Shown: piece after piece, positions 1-12,159 of the stretch | Position numbering within the stretch: the stretch's first letter is position 1 | How the letters are laid out: each line of letters starts with the position of its first letter | Source: Kappaphycus alvarezii | Lineage: Eukaryota > Rhodophyta > Florideophyceae > Gigartinales > Solieriaceae | NCBI GenBank assembly: GCA_002205965.3 | Contig: NADL03000748.1 | Coordinates: 248,001 to 312,000, forward strand | Direction of reading: 5' to 3' | Length of the DNA stretch: 64,000 nt | Notes under the pieces: generated by a model | What the model was told of the DNA's origin: nothing | Databases searched by the model: none | What the model saw: only the letters and a program-made list of their open reading frames with translations | Made by a program: the position numbers and the translations under genes

Positions 1-741
1 TCTTGGTCATTTTGTTCAATCTCAAGCATGGAAATCCGTTTTCATTGCTTTAAGAATATCTGGGAGGCCTTCTAGTCCCCCATACGTATATGAGTATGCG
101 TTGTGCGCGAAAAAATCGGCCACTGCAACGTTATACACGAAGACAAGAAGTTCTCCTTCTTCTCATATTCGTTCAGATTGCGACCGTGTAACGTGGTCCT
201 GAAAGACAACTTTACACTCCTTCGGTATCAAAAGCGCTTGTAGAGTCGCTTGCGCTACCGTATTACAGATAAGAGAAGCAAAACTTCCTCTCCCGGCTGG
301 AAGTACTTGTCTAGGTCAGAACTTGAGCGCCTAAAGACAAAGTGCGTCCCGCTGACAACTGAGGCGAATCCGTGTTCGTTCCACAAAAATATTCGCTGAT
401 GTCTTTCTGGGTATGCAGAAGGGCTCCAGTCTTGGTAGGGTAAAAAAACAGAAAATTTCAGTAGAAGTTGACCGCGGTTGCTCGTTAAACGGGACTGTCA
501 GATGTCTAGCAAGCATGTTAAAGTTCGCTACTGTAAATACGCAGTGAAATGTGCACGGGAGTACAAACATAATTATGCGAGCGTTCTGTACCGAAAGTTG
601 TACCCTATTTGCAGTTTTAGGGCCTTCAGTTTTCAGGTAGTGTGAAACTATAGATGTATCTCCTTTACGCCCTTTAGGAGCTATAATCAATATTGATATC
701 GGCTGAATAGAGAAACGTATAAATGATACTGCAGGAGGCAT
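1..741 (-). pseudogene. Unidentified minus-strand coding relic at window edge
   Basis: I do not recognise the product. On the minus strand an open frame runs from 741 to 331. Coherent protein-like sequence then continues in other frames toward base 1, including the stretches FVFRRSSSDLDKYFQPGEEV (near 340-280) and ICNTVAQATLQALLIPKEC (near 270-210), then GLEGLPDILKAMKTDFHA (near 80-30). There is at least one frame change near 280, and stop codons near 160 and 30, so as written it is broken and it also runs off the window. It is arranged divergently from the ParB-methyltransferase relic that starts near 1260, and could belong to the same element. Coding character is inferred from amino-acid composition only; no family is assigned. 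Confidence 0.35.
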
Positions 742-1259
742 CTCCTAGGTTTGATTTAAATCGCTGCGACTCGACCTATACATGTCAATGAGGTGATGTT
801 TTTTATTTGGTAGATTCCAGCCATGTCACTTCACTTCTTCGAGATATCAAAATGCACCTGGATATTTCTCTTTAAGATGTCTTAATTTACATACTTATAC
901 TTGGTCTGCGTGTTTCATAGCTATAACTTAAATACTGATATTGAGTAATGGCTAACAATTCTTACTCTGCCTCAACTAAAGTGATTCACAAGAACCCGAA
1001 AGTCCACTTCAACTCAACAGGGAGGGTACTTCTAACGCATTTAGGGTCGGGGTATTTCTATGTCAAACTCAATTTATCAATACTGCGCTTTGAAGTAATG
1101 ATAAGCTCAATTTTGTTACCTTTTCTGGGATGGTTTAAAGTTTGCACATCAAGTTTAACTCGTTTTTGTTTTCTTAAGGAATCTTATTTTGACCTGGAAT
1201 CTCCCCTCAAAAATTTCTAGAACTAACTTCAGAATCTCCGGAAAGGAAATAAAAAGTCA
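742..1259. other. Intergenic stretch between two divergent relics
   Basis: AT-rich spacer between the minus-strand relic and the plus-strand ParB-methyltransferase relic. It contains a 90-codon plus-strand open frame (948-1220) with no recognisable motif. If the two relics are one divergent pair, this is where their promoters would lie; I see no specific promoter element. Confidence 0.3.
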
Positions 1260-3775
1260 TGCCAAAAGGAAATACAGAGTCCGCCAGTGTTCACGATGTA
1301 GATAGACAGCCTCTCTTCGAAAAGAGAGCGCCAGAGCCGTCTCAAGCTGAAGTCGCAAAGGCACTTTTTCAGGATATGATGTAAGGATCGGTGAACACCA
1401 CCGAAGAACCATTTGCTTACATTACTCTCACATGTGTCCGAAAAGAAAGTCAGAGGAGGAATAGGCAGACTCAAGCATATATTCTCGACTTTGCACTGCG
1501 CGGAACACCACAGTGAGGTTGGGCCGGCAACGTCCAATATTGGGATTGTAGCTGGATCTGACCCTCCAATTGTCATACCTCTCACCGGGGCTTTCCGCAA
1601 CAATGTAATAGAATATTTCAAAATGTAACGGAACATTTCTGAGACGGAGGCAAGAGAGAAAGCGAAATCTCGTCGCGAGTGGTATGGCGTTGTCGACGGT
1701 ATACACCGCTATAGAGCCATTTTAGAACTCATGGAAGAAGACTACGGCCGATATAGGGGCTTCTCTTGGCCAGTAACGGTTTTGAAGGGCGGTCATGACA
1801 CTTCGATACTAGGACAGCTTGCACGACATCAGAATAAGAAGCATTCAGCCGATTTTTTTATTGAAACCACTTCTATGACACGCGTCGAGGGCTGCGGGAT
1901 GATGATAACAAATTAATCGCGGCGAACAACGGAAAGAAGCCCAGTGCCAAAGAAGTCGCTCGCCAATAAGATTTTATGCCTCATAATCGAGAGAGCACCG
2001 TGAAGCAGACTGCCTCTACAGCAATGCGACTGTCTGAGGATGTGATTAAAGCAATTAGAGATATAATGAATTCAGAGCACCCTCATCTGGCTGACGAGAA
2101 CGTACAGACGCAAAGGAACTCTATTGGTCATTCATATCCTGCAGACGTGACGAAAATCATAGATTGTCGAGTCTATCGTAAATTCATACACATATTATCT
2201 TTGAAATCAGCCACAGTGTTCATGAACGCCGAAGAGAAAATGGATATAAAGTGTCGAGACTTGACGCTTTATCGCCTTAGAGACATTTTTCGCCAAAATA
2301 AGTACAAAGCAGCGAGCTACAAGACTGTCACCGAACAGTACGGAAAAGGCCGGCAGCGTATCAGGAATGCAAGAAGTTTGAATTACTCCTAGAATCAGAA
2401 TTTTGGACGGAGGAATTGAGTGTTATGAAACGTAATTTGCTAGAGGCTTGCAAATTTGACGACGATATTATTGTAAACAGCGGAAACGTCAGTGAAATAT
2501 TGCCTTTCATTTTGGGGAAGTACAGCTCATCTTGACCTGCAACTGTACCGTTGAAAGAAGCAAAATACAAAGCAATCATTTCGCAGAGCGGCGGAGAAGA
2601 CGTTGAACCTGTTGCGATATGATGGCCCAAATATTCGCGAGAAAGAACGTCACCCTAGAGATACAGAGGGATCACGACAGAAACTCGCTTCAGATACTGT
2701 CAGATACTATCAGCAAGATGAAGATGTTGAAGTTGCGGTGGGGAATGAATCGAGTACCTTTGTAGGAAGCAATGCGTCAAATCTAATTGATACTGGGGGC
2801 GTATTTAACGTGTATTTGGCCCAGTTTGTAGTTACCTGTCATCAGATGAAATGGCAGCATTTCAACCAGCACGTACTCTCTTCGGATGCTCCACTTTTCG
2901 ACATGCTTCTAACCAATCCACCATACGGTACACATCCTTCTCGTTCTCGCGCTGGCTCTGAATACAGTAATTTCGTTAGCCATAAGGAAATGAACTCATT
3001 AGCGCAGTTTGCCAGGAATGTGCTTTGTCCGGGTGGTTGGGTGTTTACTATTTACCTCCGTTACCTATTTTGGAAAATGTTTAGCCGCTTTTAAGTCTTG
3101 TGGTTTCAGCAGTCCGGGATACCCATATGTGATCGTAATGGATACAAGCAGTATGCGGGAATATAGAGGGAATGAGTTTCCTAGGAACGCATGTTAATTC
3201 GGCATTGTCGCGAACGCACCGGACCGTAGAGTTGTGGATTCAAACCGGATCGTAAGAGCCCCTACCACTTTGTTCCGGTTAGGGAGAAAAGAAAGTTTGC
3301 TTGCGTATCCATGATCCCGGCTACTCCGAATAAGCTCTTGAGATCTGGCACCAGAGCACCAGTGCTCGTAGAAGAGAAACACACGTCTTTGCTATCCGAG
3401 ATACTCACTATATTTTGCCTGGACGGTGGTTCCGTTATAGATACATATGCTGGAAACATGTCCACTGCAATTGCATGTATGCAGACTAACAGAAATTGCA
3501 CGGCAATCTAGATGAATTTGGAGACATATCGATTGGCCCATGTTCGCTTTAAAAAAATTGATAAGGAGAGGGAAATGCTAAACACAGCTCTTGTTTTAGT
3601 GAAGAGAAATCGTAGTTATATGCAGAACGATGATCAAGAAACACCATCAAAAAGTGTCAACGACACTCGTGAAATAGAAAATACGAACTCAGATCGGTTT
3701 CATGTGTCTATTTTAACTAATATTGATGTGCAAATCCCAGATGAGGATCTCGATGATGAAGAACTGAAGAAGTAG
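1260..3775 (+). pseudogene. ParB/Srx-like domain fused to beta-class DNA methyltransferase, broken
   Basis: Fragments in changing frames read as one protein of about 830 codons. After an ATG at 1260 comes a ParB/sulfiredoxin-type domain: DPPIVIPLTG (about 1560-1590) and VVDGIHRYRAILELMEED (about 1689-1742), carrying the G-x-H-R-x-x-A signature of ParB nuclease/CTPase domains, then WPVTVLKGGHD. A helix-rich segment follows (PSAKEVARQ, near 1940, then 1976-2392), comparable to the DNA-binding part downstream of ParB-N. The C-terminal half has the amino-methyltransferase catalytic motif NPPY (2915-2926), followed about 500 bases later by an S-adenosylmethionine-type motif (SVIDTYAGNMSTAIACM, about 3431-3481). 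Catalytic motif before SAM motif is the beta-class N4-cytosine/N6-adenine order. Stops at 1626, 1914, 3194, 3309 and 3509 and several frame changes show it is dead or badly sequenced. ParB-methylase fusions are known in phages and bacterial mobile elements; transfer into this genome is inferred. Confidence 0.62.
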
Positions 3776-3910
3776 TTAAAAGTGCTCCTCATTAACCCTG
3801 TCATTCAGTAATCCATGTCTCTATTCTTTCTCAACGGCGGTTGCCACGTATAGTAACTCAGCGACAGTTTTCTCATATGCTACATTAACGGCAGTAGCCT
3901 CGTATATAAT

Positions 3911-4356
3911 ATGTCAACTTCGTGGTGCAGTTTACGAGAGCCGAGCAGAAAAATGTCACCGGAATGTTGAAGAAATATTTGAGTACAAGGGGCGACACGC
4001 AACCAGGCGAATTTTCGCTTTCGAACACAGAAAGCGGGAGTTATTCAGAGTTTGGGAGCAAAAGTCCTCCCGAAAGTAAGCAGGAGAGTTGCCATAAGTC
4101 ATGATTTGGAGTACAGAGCGAACCAGTTCGTTGCTGTTTCGTGGGCAAGAATGCACAGAGGCAATGCCATTCTGTGTCGAAAAGGTCCGCAAGACCCGCA
4201 AAAATCCAGACGGGTTTTTGTACAGCTAAAATTTGGTGGTACGAAGTATACGATAAGGGTGATGCATTTTCTGGGAAGTATGGCCTTCGCTTTTACTATT
4301 CCAGCAGGCCATGGGTTGAAGAGATACGTGTAGACGCGATTATCGTATGCTTTTAG
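3911..4356 (+). pseudogene. Unclassified coding-like relic
   Basis: Downstream of the methyltransferase relic, the plus strand keeps protein-like stretches in two frames, for example LEYRANQFVAVSWARMHRGN and VFVQLKFGGTKYTIRVMHF (frame of 4052-4333), with a competing frame at 4141-4356. I recognise no family. It may be the tail of the same mobile unit or a second gene of it. No start can be chosen with confidence. The preceding 130 bases show nothing. Confidence 0.25.
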
Positions 4357-4483
4357 AGGCTGACTCAAGCTTGGAGGATTGTAGAGCGGGTTTCGGTCAG
4401 GATTAGGCGAGCGTTAGGAAAGCAGTAGTTTCTGGTAGCTGACAAAGAAATGGAACGTAATAGAATTGTGGGTAGAAGCACCA

Positions 4484-4900
4484 GAAAGGATACAGGGGGG
4501 GAACTGGGGCGGACAAGGAAGGCAGCGATATGGGAGCAGAATTAAGGGACTTCTGAGTGCAGTAAACGGGGCGACATGAGGGCGGAACTGAAGGACTGCT
4601 GGATGCGCGAACGGATACGATATGGACAAAAGTGAGGGACTGTTGAATGCGGGGAAGAAGACCATGCGGGAAAAGGTGGGGAATTTCTGAGTGCACAGAA
4701 GGGGCCGTCATGGGGGCGGAAGTGAGGTACTGCTGAGTGCGTAGAAGGTAGCGCCATGGAGAGAGTCAAAATTCATGCAGCTGAGCGCGCGAGAGAGGGC
4801 TTCATGTGAGCAAAAGTAAATGGCTACTGACCACACTGGAGGGGGCTACATGGGGGCGGAAGTGAGGCGCTGCTTAGTGCAGTAAACGGCAGACGAGAGA
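4484..4900. repeat. Degenerate 46-bp tandem repeat (about 8-9 units)
   Basis: Units share a core like catgggggcggaagtgagg followed by ctgctgagtgcagtaaacgg. The ATG inside the core recurs at 4530, 4576, 4622, 4664, 4710, 4756, 4804 and 4850, giving spacings of 46, 46, 42, 46, 46, 48 and 46 bases. Similarity continues weakly upstream to about 4484. The most alike copies are those at 4710 and 4850. Open frames here on either strand are by-products of the repeat. Confidence 0.8.
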
Positions 4901-6100
4901 GTGAAGGCGAATCCTTCGCCGAACCGCAGCCATCGGGTGCCTTGAGTGATTTAGGACATGGGGCCAAATATCATCTTCCCAGTAAGACGCAAGCTGACTC
5001 TGTCCAAGGTTGATATGATGTTTTGTATGTATTATGGGGCTTGGAGGCAAGAGAGGAAACCGTAAGGTCTGGATGGGGACCCTGGTATTGGTCGGGCACA
5101 ACGTGATGCAAGCGTCGGAATAATTCCACAGGCTGGCACGAGCTCCGGCTAGCTGGAGCGCTTGCGACCTGGCCAATGCGTTTGAACTGAGGTCGATGAG
5201 AGGATGGAGGGAGTGGGAGTTAATGATGCCGGCCGGGTGCGAATCAAGATTGAGCGGTGAAAGAGGGGTAAAGCAATGGCCTCCTAAGCTAAAGGGGAGG
5301 GCCACCTGCTGGTGAACCGAGTCAGTCAAATCGTTCGGTGTCAGCTCAATTTTATGTTGGAGCCGACGTGCCGAGGCAGCGATGTAGGGAAAAACATTTC
5401 CGACCCGCCGATGAGGGCCAGCTAGTTATTGCATGTATTACTGTTTTCCTCGATAAAGTTTCCCATGAAGGGGAGAGACCTGATAGAGGCACCGAGCAGA
5501 GCAATTCCCTGTTGCAATCAAGGTGGCGGAGGATGGGAACGGGGTGTTGTTGTGAGGGAGTTCCCCTCGCGTGAGTCTACCGAATACATCAGATAGTGCC
5601 GAAATACTCACGAACCCGGCCTGGGACACGACTGTCGTATGGGCGAGAACACCTTGAAGATGAACGAGGCGCGGGTGCATCCGATCCGGGCCCGGAGCAG
5701 AGTTTGGGTTGAAGTGGCGAACAGCTTCGAAGACAGCATCCTCCATGATCCTCATTGGCATGAAGAGGTCTGTGGCGGCAAGGGGTGTCACCGTTGTTGA
5801 TGGAGCGGGTTGCAGGGTTGGAGGCGGGCAACCACCGTGGGGTCCCTAGCATCGGCGATGCGTGACTGATACAGGGTGCGCATCGTCGGGCTGTATTGAG
5901 GATCAGCAGTGAGGCGCTGTGCCCTCTGAAACATTGGGTCATGTTCTCGGTCCTCAGAAGGAGGGCGACGTGGGACAGTGTTCCTGGCGGTTCAAGTGAA
6001 CATGGAGGGCTTCTCCCCGTAGTTCACCCCATTCACTGCTGTTGGCTTGGCGTATGCGATCTTAGAGTCCTTGGTGTTGCCGAATTTATTATCGCCAGCC
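4874..6100 (-). pseudogene. LINE reverse transcriptase relic (reversed)
   Basis: The minus strand at 5791-5438 encodes AVRHFNPNSAPGPDRMHPRL, which parallels the RT palm-entry motif ALQALNRHSAPGPDGMRPS of the LINE at 19.4-23.5 kb (SAPGPDGM is the conserved core). Further along the same strand (5329-4874), QVALPFSLGG parallels CATLPFTMGG of that LINE's post-RT region. The intervening catalytic YADD block is missing or lost in frame changes. The relic ends next to the 46-bp tandem repeat. No target-site duplication was found. Confidence 0.6.
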
Positions 6101-8561
6101 AACCCCCCTTGGAGTAACTGACGGAGAACGGCAGTGGGGAGGAGTTGGATTCGTAGGGAAACAGAGTGAGGGGTCTCTGTGTTCCGCGCAACTGTTCACG
6201 GTACAGTATTGTACAGTACGTGTAGGTACCGGACGGCAACAGTCGCCCATTCTATGCCATATTTATCAGTTACACCTGCACCGTTTAAAATTGTTTAATC
6301 GTGATGTCTGAAGTGTCCAGTTTCGACTACTTGAGGCCCAAAGGAGTTGATTGGGCAGATTTTTTAATTACACTGTACGTTTTTTCCGATATTTACTCAA
6401 AGGGAGTTGTCGTATGGCATCATGCATGAGTGTACAACATGGTAAAAACGTGCAGTACCGTACTTTACCGTACAGTACAGTACAGTGCTGTGCTGCACCA
6501 TTTGTTGCACTTTGCACTGTACTGTTCTCCACTTTAAATGCTGAAATTCGCCAAATCCGTGTTCAAATCATCTGTCAATTCTCGGCCCGCGATCACACCA
6601 CAATTATAAATGAGCTAGGAGGCATTTTAATAGCGCAAATAGATTTCACCTTTGCAGGAGATGATAAAATTGGCTGCTATTTCCACAACGACCCGTTAAA
6701 TCTCCCCTGTTTGCACTCGCGCTCGCCCAGAGTGTTGGATAAATGCTTGTGTGCGACGCTGGGTTTAGAGTACGTGGCCCATGAGGGGCAAGCCGGGTCC
6801 GGCTGAAGGGACCACAAAATGGTGTGGCTACTGTACAGTGCAGGCTGCACTGTAGGCAGCTGTAATTATTGATAACCTTAGTATCCGCGGGATATGGGAC
6901 AACTGTCCATGAGGGTTGCCGCCGCCTTGTTACTGTACAGTACACTGGCCGGACGGAATGAGACCGCAGAGGGTCCATAAGTAAATGGGCAGAGGGCCGC
7001 CGGTAAGTGCGAGGAAGGAGTTATCACGGTCGTCATCTTCACAGAGTACATGCACAGCTGCCCTACGCAATCAGTCTGCCGTAGTCGCTGTGCCTCTCCA
7101 ACAAGCGCGGAACTCATGTCCTTCCCGATGCCCATTTACGCTAACCCTGCGACGATCTTGCAGGAAATTATAACGGTGCTACTTCGTAGTTGTAGGATAA
7201 TAGTCTATCCTCATGCAAATAACTGTACAAAACGGTCTTGAATATTTCGAACAGTTAAAGTTCTTAGCTCTTATCTAAGAAGCCCATCGGTCGGCGCACT
7301 CACTAGAGAACTACTGATTAAATATCATCTTCCTCTCTTCAATATACCTCACTGTAGAAAACACCCGTGCTGAGCCCCTTTTTACATATAAAATCAATTT
7401 AAATATGTTATATTTACAGTCCTATTGGATAGCCATTTTCCCTCACTATTATTTTAATCTCCGTGTTATGTATTTTGTCTATCCTATTTGACTACTTGCA
7501 AAGAGCTACACATGTTGTATTTTTGTGCTTATTTTACGGTAAGGTGCCCTAGAACATACGCTAGGGATCGTAGCTAGTAGAGGAGTAGGTTTGCTAAAGC
7601 TAGAAATACGGCGCATAATTGCCTACAAAAGGCTTCTCCGCCTTGATTATGGTGCAGTCTGAGGAGTGACGTGTCACAGTCCCCCCTTCAGAGAGCTACT
7701 GATCAATTTTTCAAAAAAAATTGGCAATTTCTCCATGATTGGACAGTATTTGTCCAGTATGGTAATTTTAATTAATTGGAGCCATGCACTAAGTGGAACT
7801 CAGGGTTTTCTCCTGAGGTGTTCCGCTTATTACAATTTGATTTCGCCGCTCTGAAAGGATGGTTAAGTTCTAGCGACAATTTCAAAATCTTAATTCCCTG
7901 CTTTAGAAAAATAATAAGCTAAGAAATGTCTCCTTTTAAAGCATGTACCTTATTTTTGATACTTCTCTAATTTACATCACGACCAACCGTAAAAGTCTAA
8001 AACAGAAACTACACGGGACTGAAGGTCAGAGAAACGATAACATGTACATTTATTAGTCCCTTACACTGTGTGGTAAAGTTGAAGTACTTTTACTGAGTGA
8101 CTAATTAAAAGTTTAATAGTTCCATGTTTACATACAACATTTAATAGCCTAATGAATTGTGACCAAATAAAACCCATTAAAATATATCAATAGAAAACAT
8201 AGTACTGATATATTATATACATCAAAGGTAACGAAGTAATAAAATATATTGCTTAGAAGTATTATTTTCTAATAATACAAAATTGATAAAAAATATAACG
8301 CTGATCCAAAAGAAATTGTTGGTACCGACATGAAAAAGATATTATACTAACCTATTGGAGTTCATTAGTTCTAAACCTTTAAATAACAATGGAAGATTAC
8401 AATTCAATTCCGTTAATAGCATAACATTTATTATTACACTAGTAAAAGAAAACGTGACGATTACGTGGCACTGAAATTAGTTTAGTTCAGTGATAATTTT
8501 TAGTAGTATTGTAACAATAATACCATTGGTGTGGTACGCATAGCATATTTGGTATAACATT
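6101..8561. other. Long stretch with no gene; GTACAGTAC-type palindromes
   Basis: No supported gene. The first half (6190-6960) holds several copies of short palindromes built from GTACAGTAC/TACTGTACAG, with the densest cluster at about 6450-6495, and a near-perfect inverted pair around 6828-6858. From about 7240 onward the sequence is strongly AT-rich with only short open frames. A motif gattaaatatcatcttcc at about 7317-7334 recurs elsewhere in the window. Confidence 0.4.
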
Positions 8562-11500
8562 TCATCCTATGTGTGGCGTAAATCCATCTGCGCTTGTGAG
8601 AACGCGATACTTGCCATCAGATTTCACCGTCTTGCTGTACGTAGCGACCTGTCCAACAGGATTGAAACTACAGTTTTCGTCGCAGATATGTACCAACCCT
8701 ACACGGCGAACATTTGCTTTGAGTATTAAAATCCTAATATCGCTTTCCTCAAATGTCACCGAACCTGCTTCGTAGCCCGCTACTCTTTTCATTTCCTTAA
8801 CGACTGCCCAAATATCTTCGAAATTTGCGGCTGCTATAATTCCAAAAATGTCATACAAAACTTGTTGTCCAGTACCGTCGTCTGTGGTCTGGGCAGCCAC
8901 ATCGCCATCACTTTCTAATTTCCTGACAGCCGAGACTTCATCTCCTTTCCCTACCGTACGGTAGGGATATGACCTTTTTAGACCTCCATAATTTTGATGG
9001 GGAAGTATCGAGCAGTTCGGTATAATCTATAAAATAGTTGAGTGGATGATGCATTACTCGCGTATCTCTCTCTCACCATATTCAAACCAAGTTGCTGTTC
9101 GATGCACTGTGGTCCCTCCTTCTGAACATTTCGAAAATAACCTCCCATCTTTAAACCCTTGATCAAGGACAGACGATATGTTCAAAGGCCTGAAGCATCC
9201 TCGGTAGGGGCGGTCTGAAGCACTTTCCCAAGCGATATCGAAATTCATGAAGTAGGAGCATCACTTCATCACTTCTTTCATCCAGTAAAAGATTAATTTC
9301 TTCGAGCACCAATCGCCGCAGACCAATCTCCGCACAAGCCCTCTCTATTCCTCCTCCATGTTGCTAGCACATGTAAAAAGCGTACAGAAGACCATGATAG
9401 TCGCGTGTTAGCGATCGCTCAACGGCGGTGAGATGCGAATCGACATGAGTATTTCTCTCGAGCTAGTCTTTGAATGACCGGTGGAACATTTCTAGTATCA
9501 TCTCTGAACAATTTCTGGTATGACAGAAATATGGCACCGTGTGAGTGCACAACTCAACTCCCCGATGGACGTTTGGCTTATCCATCATTTGATCTTCAAC
9601 ACCATAACTTCTCTATACATCTGCAGAAGATTCAATAAAGTTTTTCACCTTATCCTGCGGACGTTGTTGCGCACGAATGAAATAATAAAAGTCAATAGAG
9701 GGGGCCCAATACCTTCGGTTAACTTTGCGGCCATGTGTACACTTGACAGACGATATCCTGAAGCTTCCGTGGTAGAATAAATACAGACTTCTGTAGCTTA
9801 CCATGCAACTCTTCAAAAACCACTGCCGAACATAATATCACTGCAAACAGTTGGGACATCGTTAACCCTAACAAACTCTTCCATTCCCCTTTCTTTCCCA
9901 ACATAAAACCGCCCAACAGACAACTCATTCTCCGCCGCACAACTTGAGATCTTTTTTTCCACCTCCAATCTTCGGTCGTTTATACCCAATTCATAGAAGC
10001 AGAGATAAATGACTTCCTTAATTATACCAGTCAACATATGATCGGGGACTGCCGCTGCACTCAAAGATGAATCAAAAAAAGGTTGCAGCACTGGCATGCC
10101 GCATACGTCCTTCACAGTTACAGTAACAGCACGAAACTGTTCCCAAATCCATGAAAGGATACTATGAAGTGGCGGCTGCATGATCCCACACCGAAATCCA
10201 AGCCGATTCATCAAAACAGCACTTGGGGAAGACTCTCATATTATTCTCAATCTTTAATCAAACCTCATATGACCCAGGCTTCTTGAGTTTACTTTGGTTG
10301 AATAAAGTATTTCAGGGTTCTTGCCACCTTCCTGTCTCCGTATTGCGCACAGTGGGCAATAAGTGTCTGCCCCATGATCCATGTGATCCGAGATAGAGCT
10401 CATTGCAGAGTAATCTTCAAAAAAAAGCAACAGAATCAACTAATATTTTTACCCGTCTACCATATGGGTCCACCCCATCCACGCCCTAGCGCGCCACACA
10501 CAATGTTGTCAATGATGTGTTACAAGCTATCGTTAATCTTCTGCCAGTCATAAGTAATGGTTAGAACCCTTGCAGCAGCCACTGACCCCTGATTCCTGTG
10601 GATAAACCCGGCATCAAATAACATCCAACAACTGAACTTTGAGCAGCCAAGGACTTGTTTTGACTAAATCCATCCGTACAATGCAACTCTATATATTAAA
10701 AAAATGGGTACCGTCTTCAAGATAGCCTTGGTTACCGCATGATTCTGATCTCTGAAATGTCTGTACTTCCCTCAACCCACTACGCCATAATGGTAACGCG
10801 CCGATATTCACCCTAGCAGCTTCTTCCAATTCAAGTAAGTTATTTCTTACAACTTCGCCCAATCTCACTCACACAAGTCGCTCTGCAGGCTGCCTATTTC
10901 TGTGCCTCACGAATGATGCGATCAAGATACAAACAATTCCTGTTGGTCCCTCGTAATGTTCTGGACGAACGAAAGAGACGAAATCTCCGGACAAACACGT
11001 TAATCTGTTAAGTTTTCACTTCCTGTTAAAGAGGACTGCGTTTCTACACAATCATCTCGCAATGAAGTTACCATTATGTGGTGGATCTGTGACAGAGACC
11101 TAACAGACTACCGACGAAGTGCTTGGTAAACATTGAGTTCATCGCTGTTTCATTCAGAGCACCCTGCTGGGTCAGGTAGGGACATACCTGTCCGGCCAAC
11201 TAACAACCACACACTGCCCATCACACCGCCAATGTGCACCCCCGGACCCGGTGATGACTGCCGCTGTACTGAAAACCGGAGATTGGCCGCAATCTTGCCG
11301 TGACTGAACTCTGGTGGCGAGGAACAAGAAAACCACAACTTATCCCCGTACTCCACGAGACACACTGGTCTTTCGAACGTTGCCCAACAGGTTAGTCTTG
11401 CACTTACTGTAGTAGCACGGTGGCGGACAATCGATGCATGTTCAATAGATAAGAAATTAGTATCGCCAGCTTCCGGGTGCTCAAATACATCTGAGTAGAA

Positions 11501-11863
11501 CGTGTATGCAGTTATATCAACCTTCACCCATTCTGTCCGAAAACTATCCGCGCACAGTGAAAGGGGTGTTGACTACCGCCATTCTTTGTGTTAACACAAA
11601 CTCCATCTCTTCGCATGGGTGCTGGCCTATCGACTTGTGCGAGAAAGACTGTAGAACTTTCCGGGAACGCATGATTGGGGAGGTACTTCTTAACTCGTCC
11701 CCTGACAGTCTTGTATGTTGGTAGGGCCCCTGTATCATTTGCGGTACGCAAAGCTTCCACAAGAATTCCGTATTGTGAGGCAGAAATTCTTATAGAGCCT
11801 GAAACGGCAAGAAAAGAGAGCATCCCTGACCACGACAGGAATATCTTCATTCGAATCTTGTAA
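8562..11863 (-). pseudogene. Large transposase-like ORF relic (possibly tnp2/Plavaka-like)
   Basis: Protein-like blocks follow each other on the minus strand in N-to-C order: 11850-11524 (N-terminal part, with ISASQYGILVEALRTAN and LPTYKTVRGRVKKYLPNH), 11527-11150, 10439-10254 (DHGADTYCPLCAIRRQEGG, a C-x2-C block followed by YSTKVNSRSLGHMRF), 10214-9813, 9248-8980, and 8900-8562 (C-terminal part ending with GLVHICDENCSF). A Cys-rich block after DH-G-H followed by a long ORF recalls tnp2-type transposases of CACTA/Plavaka elements; that family call is tentative. All blocks are separated by frame changes or stops, so the gene is dead. Terminal inverted repeats were not located. The C-terminal Cys motif could bind zinc. 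Confidence 0.4.
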
Positions 11864-12159
11864 ACAGTGATAGATTCAGGGGATATGTACCTATAAATGC
11901 AGTGATCACTACTGATATTAGGAAGAGTGACATCATCATGGTCATCGCAACTATCGTACTCGTTCTCCTCTACAATATCAACGTCTCGCTTTAGGAAGTT
12001 ATAACCGCAGAGGTCACAACCGCCAGGAACACCCGGACAAAGTGTTTGGTCATTATCCGTGTGCGTAATAGGTGGAAGGGGTGGATTGGTATCGGGATTA
12101 ACAGAGAGGGGAGCGAGAGGATTCGGCTTGTCGTTGTGGAAGGCTGTTGATTGATGATG

